7,306 nt of DNA. Source: an uncultured Bacilli bacterium. GTDB lineage: Bacteria; Bacillota_I; Bacilli_A; RF39; UBA660. Below, piece by piece: positions 1 to 7,306 of the stretch (position 1 is the first letter of the stretch; the number at the start of each line of letters is the position of its first letter). Under the pieces are notes generated by a model. That model was not told the origin of the DNA. It was given only the letters and a program-made list of their open reading frames with translations, and did no database searches. A program made the position numbers and the translations under genes. The stretch covers positions 1 to 7,306 of the forward strand of contig CANQFH010000054.1 of the NCBI GenBank assembly GCA_947598425.1, given 5' to 3'.

Positions 1-761
1 TTAACTATCTCTCTATTAGTATTACCTAATACATTAGTTATTTCTTTTGGTACTTCTTCTTTAGTTATTTTATTAAGTCGAATAGCATCTTCAATATCTT
101 TTCCTAAGTATGCAATCATATCACTTATTCTTACTACACAACCTTCTAAAGTCATTGATCTTAACTTCTTTAATAAACTTTGATCATGATAACATTTATT
201 ATATTGTTCTAAAAATTCATTAACACTCTTTTTAACTGGAGTATAATTACCTAATACAAATTCACCATTATGACACATAATAGCATCTAAAACCGGTACT
301 GTAATATTAGCGCCTTCACCATGATTTTCAATATTCATTAAGATGCGCACACTTTGAATATTATGATTAAACATTCCTTCATTATTTTCTAAACTAAGAT
401 CATTTAAGATTTTTTCACCAACATGACCAAAGGGAGTATGTCCTAAATCATGGCCTAAAGAGGCTGCTTCGATTAAATCTTCATTTAAGTTTAATGCTCT
501 ACCAATAGTTCTAGCTATTTTACTTACAAATTGCACATGAGTCATTCTTCTACTTATATGATCATTATCTCCATGAGTAAATACTTGAGTTTTATCTAAA
601 TATCTTGTATATGATAAAGTGTAAATAATACGATCAATATCCCGATAAAAACTAGGTCTAAAGTCATTGTCTTCAGGTTTTAATCTAATACCTTCTTCAT
701 ATGAAGTAGCATATTTACTAAGGTTTTTAATTTCCATATTTTTTCTAAGTTCATCTAACAT
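1..761 (-). CDS. dgt: dGTPase-like HD-domain phosphohydrolase, N-terminal 253 residues (3' end outside window)
   Basis: The frame is open from the ATG at 761 to the left edge, giving 253 residues without a stop, so the C-terminus is missing. Family dGTPases hydrolyse dGTP (or other dNTPs) to the nucleoside and triphosphate, using a metal held by the HD motif, in the cytoplasm. Seen directly: RIIYTLSYTRYLDKTQVF (residues 44-61), the counterpart of the family's 'RIIHSKAFRRLKHKTQVF' block; the first metal-ligand His in RRMTHVQF (H75); the HD motif in GHDLGHTPFGHVGE (H104, D105); FNHNIQSVRIL (131-141); a CHNGE motif (163-167); and the last metal Asp in RISDMIAYLGKDIEDA (D214). ATG 761 was chosen because GAGGT lies five bases upstream, behind a good promoter. 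Next to smc it has its own promoter, so it is probably a separate unit. Confident of the family; the actual substrate (dGTP or broader) cannot be read from sequence. Confidence 0.9.
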   Translation of the reverse strand, partial: MLDELRKNMEIKNLSKYATSYEEGIRLKPEDNDFRPSFYRDIDRIIYTLSYTRYLDKTQVFTHGDNDHISRRMTHVQFVSKIARTIGRALNLNEDLIEAASLGHDLGHTPFGHVGEKILNDLSLENNEGMFNHNIQSVRILMNIENHGEGANITVPVLDAIMCHNGEFVLGNYTPVKKSVNEFLEQYNKCYHDQSLLKKLRSMTLEGCVVRISDMIAYLGKDIEDAIRLNKITKEEVPKEITNVLGNTNREIV

Positions 762-3700
762 AACGTACCTCAAAACCATTGTAATATAATTAAAACTTTT
801 TGTCTATAGAAAAAGAAAGAGAATCTTCCCTTTCTAAATTAATTTATTAAATATTTTCTAATTCTACTCCAACTACTTTTTATATACCAGCATTTTGCAT
901 TGTAATACCATATAATACATCAGCATATTCCATCATTCTCTTCTTATGAGTAATTAAGATATATTGGTTATCATTCTTTCTTTTATTTAAATATTCTCCA
1001 AATAAATCTACATTAGCTTCATCTAAAGCAGCCTCTACTTCATCTAAAATAATAAATGGTACTGGAGTTACATTTAAAATAGCGAACAACAAACAAATTG
1101 ATGCTAAAGACTTTTCACCACCAGATAGGCTTTGAGTACTATGAAGTCTTTTACCTGGAGGAATAATATGCATATCTACTCCAGTATTTAAATAATCATT
1201 CGGATCAGTTAATTCTAATGTTCCAAGACCTCCTTGAAACATTATTTTAAATACTTTACTAAATTCTTCACTAATTTTAGTAAAAGTAGTTTTAAATTTA
1301 TCAATCATTATTTTATCCATATCTTCAATTATATTATATAGATTATTCATAGATATCTCTAAATCACTTCTTTGATTAGTTAAAAATTCATATCTATTAT
1401 TAACTCTTTCATATTCTTTAATACTACCTGTATTAACTTCTCCTAAATTCTTAATTAAACTTTTTAATTTATTAACTTTACTACGTGCTAAATCTTCAGT
1501 TATATCTAATTCATAATTACTTTTAGCATATTCATAAGTCATATTATATTCTTCATTTAAAGTAAGTAATAAATTATCTAAATTAACATTTATTTTAGCT
1601 AAATTAACACTAGTATTATTATATTCATTACTTATTTTACGATATTCACTATTATATGTAGATACTTTATCTTCTAAATCTTTGATTTCATTATTTATAT
1701 TATCTTTTTTATTTTTTAATTCTTCTATATTTTGTTCTAATTTTTCTTTTTCAATATCTAAATTATTTAATTTAACCATTATATTATTAATATTCTCATT
1801 AATATTATCTTCTTTTAAATTATTTAGACCTTCTATATCATTTTTAACTATTTTTAATTTATCTTCTAAATTATTTAAAATATTTAATTTATTATCTTTA
1901 GTAGTATTGATATTTATAATATCTATACTACTTTGATTTAAATTATTACTTAATATGATATATTCATCATTTGTTTCTTTAATTAATTTATTTAAATCAG
2001 TTATTTTATTATTTACTTCTTCTAAATTACTTTGATATTTATCTAATTCTAATTTTAAATTTAAATTATTACTTTTATTTAGAGTACCTCCAGAAATAGA
2101 ACCTCCAGCATATATAATTGATCCATCTAATGTTACTACCCGATATTTATACTCTAATATTCTAGCTACCATATTCATAGTATCGATATCTTTAACTACT
2201 ATAACATTACCCATTTGATTTTCAATAATATTTTGATATTTAGAATCATAATTAACTAAATCCGAAAGAATTCCAATATAACCATTAATTTGCTCTACTC
2301 TATTTTTAACATCATTATTAATATATCTAGATTTAATAATATTTAAAGGTAGGAAAGTTGCTCTACCTAAATGTTTTTCTTTTAAATAATTAATTGCTTC
2401 TTTAGCACAGGATTCATTATCCACAACTAAATTATTTAAAGAACTATTTAATACTACCTCACAACTAGTTAAATATTCATTAGGTATTTCTAAAATATTA
2501 CTTATGGTATTATGAATTCCTTTTAATCTAGGATTATTTAAAATATTTTTAATACTTATTGGAATTTTTTCATTATTTAAAATATTATTTTCTAATATAT
2601 CTATTCTATTTTCTAAATTATATTTTTCATGATTTAATTCATCTAATTCATGATTATAAGTATTCTTTTTACTAACAATATTTTTATATTCATTATTTAT
2701 TTTATTATTTTCAATATTTTTTTCTTTTAAATTATTATTTAAAATATCAATTTCATTATTAATTACTTCTAAATCTTTGATTATATTTAATTCTTCTTCT
2801 TTTAAATTAATTAAATTATTTTTAACTTTATCTTCACTATATTCATATTTATAACGTTCTAATGATATTCTTTTTTCACTATTTAATAAAGAAGCCTCTT
2901 CAGTTAAAGAAACTAATTTTTTATTATTTATACTTATTTCATCATCTATTTTATATATAGATAATTTTAATTCTTCTAATTTATTTTCTTCACATCTTTT
3001 TTGCATGTTATCTAACTGTTTTTGTAATTCTTCTTCTTGTCTTTTTAATTCTTTATATTCCTTATTTAAATTAGTAATATCACTAGCTATTAAAGATATT
3101 TCAGTATTTTTTAATTCTCCCGTATATTCTAAATATTTAGTAGCAATACTTGCTTGTTCTTTTAAAGGCTCTAATGATGTTTCTAATTCCTCTATTACTA
3201 AATTAATACTATTTAAATTATCTTTAGTTTTATCTAATTTTTTTAAACTTTCTTCTTTTCTCTTTTTATATTTAACTACTCCGGCAGCACTTTCAATAAT
3301 ATATCTTCTATCTAATGGCTTACCATTTACTATATCAGTAACTGTACCTTGACTAATAATATTATAATCGTTACTTGAGGCTCCTTTATCTATAAATAAA
3401 TCTGTAATATCTTTTAATCTAACTTTAACATTATTTAAATAATATTCATTTTCCCCATTTTTATAAACACATCTTTTAACTTCAACTTCTTCATAGGGAG
3501 TATTTAAATACTTATCTTTATTATCAAATACTAAAGATACTGAAGCTTTATTTAAAGCCTCTTTATATTCTGAACCACTAAAAATGACATCACTCATTGC
3601 ATTGCCACCCCGAAGGGATTTAACTGATTGTTCTCCTAAAACCCAACGAATCGCATCAACTATATTACTCTTGCCACTTCCATTAGGACCTACAATCGCA

Positions 3701-6700
3701 GTAATTCCTTTATTAAATTCAAAAACCGTTTTATTAGCAAATGATTTAAAACCATCTATTTTAATACTCTTTAAATACATAAATACACCTACTTAACAGA
3801 TTTTTTATAAGCATCAAAAGCGGCATGTTGTTCTGCTTCTTTTTTACTTTTACCTTTTCCCCTGCCATAAATAACATCATCTATTTTAACTTCAACTTCA
3901 AAAGTTTTATTATGAGCTTCACCATATTCATTAACTAAAACATATTCTAAACTCTTACGATCTGTTTGTACGTATTCTTGTAATAAAGTTTTATAATCTC
4001 CAAAAAAGACAAAATCTTTTTCAATATAAGGCACCACTACTCGATATATATATTCTTTAGCTTTAGCGATACCATATGTTAAATATATGGCTCCTAAAAA
4101 GCTTTCAAAAACATCAGCAATAATGGTATCATTAATATTACCTTGTTGACCATGACCAACTTTAATTAATTTATCTAAACCAATTTCTTTAGCATAGTAA
4201 GCTAATGCTTGTTCACAAACAAAACTAGCTCTTTTCTTAGTCATTATTCCTTCTTTATATGAAGTATTTAAATAAAAGTATTCACTTGTAATTAGTTCTA
4301 AAACAGCATCACCTAAAAATTCTAATCTTTCATAATTTTTAACACCCTTATGTTCATTAGAATAACTACTATGGGTAAATGCTTCATCTAGTAATTCTTT
4401 TTTTATATCTTGTAGATTGTACTCTTTTAAAAATCCCATAATAATCACCATAAAAAGTATATCATAATTTTTAAGAATTTACATCTAAAAAAGAGAATTA
4501 ACTTCTCTTTAAAAAATCTCAAGATGCTAACGGAAGCCTCCGCCTCCGCCACCACCACCGAAGGAGCCACCGCCACCTCCGCCGGAAGAAAATCCGCCAC
4601 CACCAGATGAATAACTTTCAGCACGGGATCTTGCTGCACTTGCAGCACTAACACCTTCAGCAGATATACTATGAATAAATATAATATCACTATAATAATC
4701 TTCAGTAATAACATCAGGATATAATTTTTTAAATTCTTTAGCTACTTCTTTAGCAATACCAAATATTTGGGCATACATTAAATATTCTTCCCATAATACA
4801 ACTTCAATCGCTTCTCGATCTTTAATATTTGAAAAATCTTTTAAGAATTTTCTTAGCCCCGCCATCTCTATAGCATTTTTGCTCATACTCTCATCTACAA
4901 TATAAGCATCACTAAATACTTTCTTTTCTACTTTAATTAATCCTTCATTTACAAAAACATCAGTTTCATTATCGATTACTTGATTAAACCATTTTAATAT
5001 CTTATTATAATTTTTCTTACACCATTTGGTAAATTCATAACTTTCTAATATTCCATCAACACTAGATTCCACCATCATATCAAATAATAATTTTTCTTGT
5101 AACGATAAGTTATCACTACTAATAAATTTAATAGCTTTTTCCTCTTTAAATTCTAAAATAGCAGATTTCGAATTTTGGATTTTAACTTCTTCTTTATTTT
5201 TATTAGAAATAACAACATTTTCAATATTTTTATTTTTCAACCATTTTAGAAGAATGGCCCCTAAAAAATCAGTATCTTTCTTAATTAAATCATATTGACA
5301 AGCGACCCAGTAAGCTTTAAAAATATCTTTATTACAAGGTAAATCTCTAAAATAAGGAACATCTTTTAGTTTTTTAGCATTTTTATAAAATTTTAAATTC
5401 TTAGTTCCATATTTAGCTTTTTGAGATACAACTACAGTAACAATAACTGCCACGATTATTGGAATTAATGATACAAAAGTAGTAAAAATCTTCAATATAA
5501 TATTCAAAAAAGAATTCTTTTTATATGCTGTAGCCCCTTCATTAGCTAAATTATAATAATAATCAAAATTATGCTCTAAACTAACTCTAGTTTGAAAAGT
5601 ATCTTTAGGAAACTTAACTAAAACTGTCATATATTCATCACTAGATAGGCCATCTTCACTAACAAGTTCAATATAACCATCATAGACATAAGCTAGTCCT
5701 CCATAATTACCATAACCCCATACATCTAGAGTATCACTATATCTAAAGTCACTATATATTTTTATTTTAACATAATCTGGTTCTTCCGATAAATCATAAG
5801 GTATTAAAGTCCAATAAACCATATCAGTATCTGAAGTACTACTTACAAAATTAGTAATAGTATATTTCATTGTATAAGTATTATTACCATATTTACTAAT
5901 ACCAAAACATAATTCATACCCATTATCTATTTCATGTAATCCCGCTTGATATTTCTTTCTATCAAAAGATGCATTAATATCCCAGTTATTTATAGTTGTA
6001 TAATTAGTATTATTTAAAGATACTGTAAAATCTTTAATTTCACTTTCTCCTAAATTATAATATGGCTTATAAACTTCGGTTCCTTCATTAACATAAGTAT
6101 CCCATATTTCAGTAATATGAGCATCACCATAATTATCAATATATATATCCATATTGATACTTTTAATATCATTGGCGTAAACTATTTCAATAAAAAAGAA
6201 ACTAAATAATAAACATATTAAATAATTAATTTTTTTCATCTATTCACCTACTTAAAAAGGCATTTGCAATGCCTTAAAATTTAACTTCAACATTTGCTCT
6301 TTCAGACTCTTGAGCTTTAAAATATTCATGCTTTTTAAATCCAAATATATTAGCAATAATGTTAGATGGAAACATTTCTATTTTATTATTTAATTTTAAT
6401 ACTGAATCATTATAGAATCCTCTAGAATAAACAATTTTTTGTTCTATTTCTGAAAGTTCATTTTGTAAATCCATAAAATTTTCATTAGCTTTTAAATCTG
6501 GATAACTTTCTGTTAATGCAAATAATTTACTGATGGCTTTAGTAAGTTCACCATCGGCCTCTAATTGACCAGAAGTATCACTTGCACTGACATAAGCATT
6601 ACGAGCTTTAACTACTCCCTCTAAAGTTCCCTTTTCATGTTTAGTATAACCTTTAACTGTTTCTACTAAATTAGGTACTAAGTCAAATCTTCTTTTTAAT

Positions 6701-7306
6701 TCAACATCAATTTGACTCTTTTGATCATCAACTTGATTTCTTAATTTTACTAAATTATTATAAACTCCAACTACATAAAGAACAATTAAAACAAGTATAA
6801 CAATAATTACAATTAACCATATTGGCATAAATCATTCCTCCTTATAAATAATATACCTATATTATTATTTTTTGTCAATGTATAATATTATACATTTTTT
6901 GCTTTGACAATATCATTTTATCCGAACTTGAAGTCCCAAATGGAAAAAATATTTAGGACACCTATAACTATTTATTTCTAGAAATATTTAAAATAATACC
7001 GATGCTTACCATACTCACTAGTAAACTAGAACCACCATAGCTTAAGAAAGGAAGTGTAACCCCAGTAACAGGTATTAACCCTACTACTACCATTAAATTT
7101 AAACTAGCTTGAATAATTAAACCAATGGCCAAACCAAAAGCTAAATATTTGCCAAATAAATCTTTACTTTTTAAAGAAATACTAACCCCTCGATAAAAGA
7201 TAAACATAAAAATACCAGTAACAATCAAGACTCCTAAAAAGCCTAATTCTTCACTAATGATTGAAAAAATAAAATCTGTTTGAGGTTCGGGTAAATAGAA
7301 ATATTT

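Overview
The window is a strongly AT-rich bacterial segment in which every supported gene is on the minus strand, so transcription runs from high to low coordinates. Tryptophan is encoded by TGG and no gene needs TGA read as Trp, so the standard bacterial code applies. Good AGGAGG/GGTGA-type ribosome binding sites, TTGACA/TATAAT-type promoters, an rnc-smc gene pair, a LemA/DUF2207 pair and an FtsW-type cell-wall gene together suggest a low-GC member of the Bacillota, possibly one of the reduced, wall-bearing gut lineages near the Mollicutes. The lineage is inferred from style and gene content only.

Layout in transcription order. (1) 7306-6968: the C-terminal 112 residues of an FtsW/SpoVE/RodA-family SEDS glycosyltransferase, cut by the window edge. 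(2) 6967-6829: an intergenic stretch with a hairpin after ftsW, a perfect 20-bp palindrome abutting a near-consensus promoter, and a perfect Shine-Dalgarno for the next gene. (3) 6828-4527: lemA followed by a DUF2207 membrane protein with a long glycine-rich tail. A terminator-like hairpin lies between them and a terminator follows. (4) 4461-880: an extended -10 promoter, then rnc (RNase III) and smc (chromosome condensin ATPase), coupled by a ribosome site that overlaps the rnc stop codon. The smc terminator follows. (5) 806-1: a promoter and the first 253 residues of a dGTPase-like HD-domain phosphohydrolase that runs off the left edge.

Functionally, ftsW belongs to septal peptidoglycan synthesis. 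LemA/DUF2207 is a widespread but poorly understood envelope pair. rnc handles double-stranded RNA processing, smc organises the chromosome, and the HD protein probably controls dNTP pools. This is mostly core housekeeping sequence; I see no mobile element, CRISPR array, phage gene, rRNA or tRNA.

The most striking observation is at the end of smc. The reading frame stops at a TAA exactly where the family has a serine in its conserved C-terminal GVSK-type motif. The ten codons after that TAA still encode a family-like ending (KVVGVELENI) before a second in-frame TAA. This looks like a single-base TCA-to-TAA nonsense change, a sequencing error, or a readthrough site. Other points of interest are the palindromic operator candidate at lemA, the probable attenuator between lemA and DUF2207, the GC-rich Gly-tail DNA, the short arms of this SMC, and the very short predicted 5' leaders at all three promoters.
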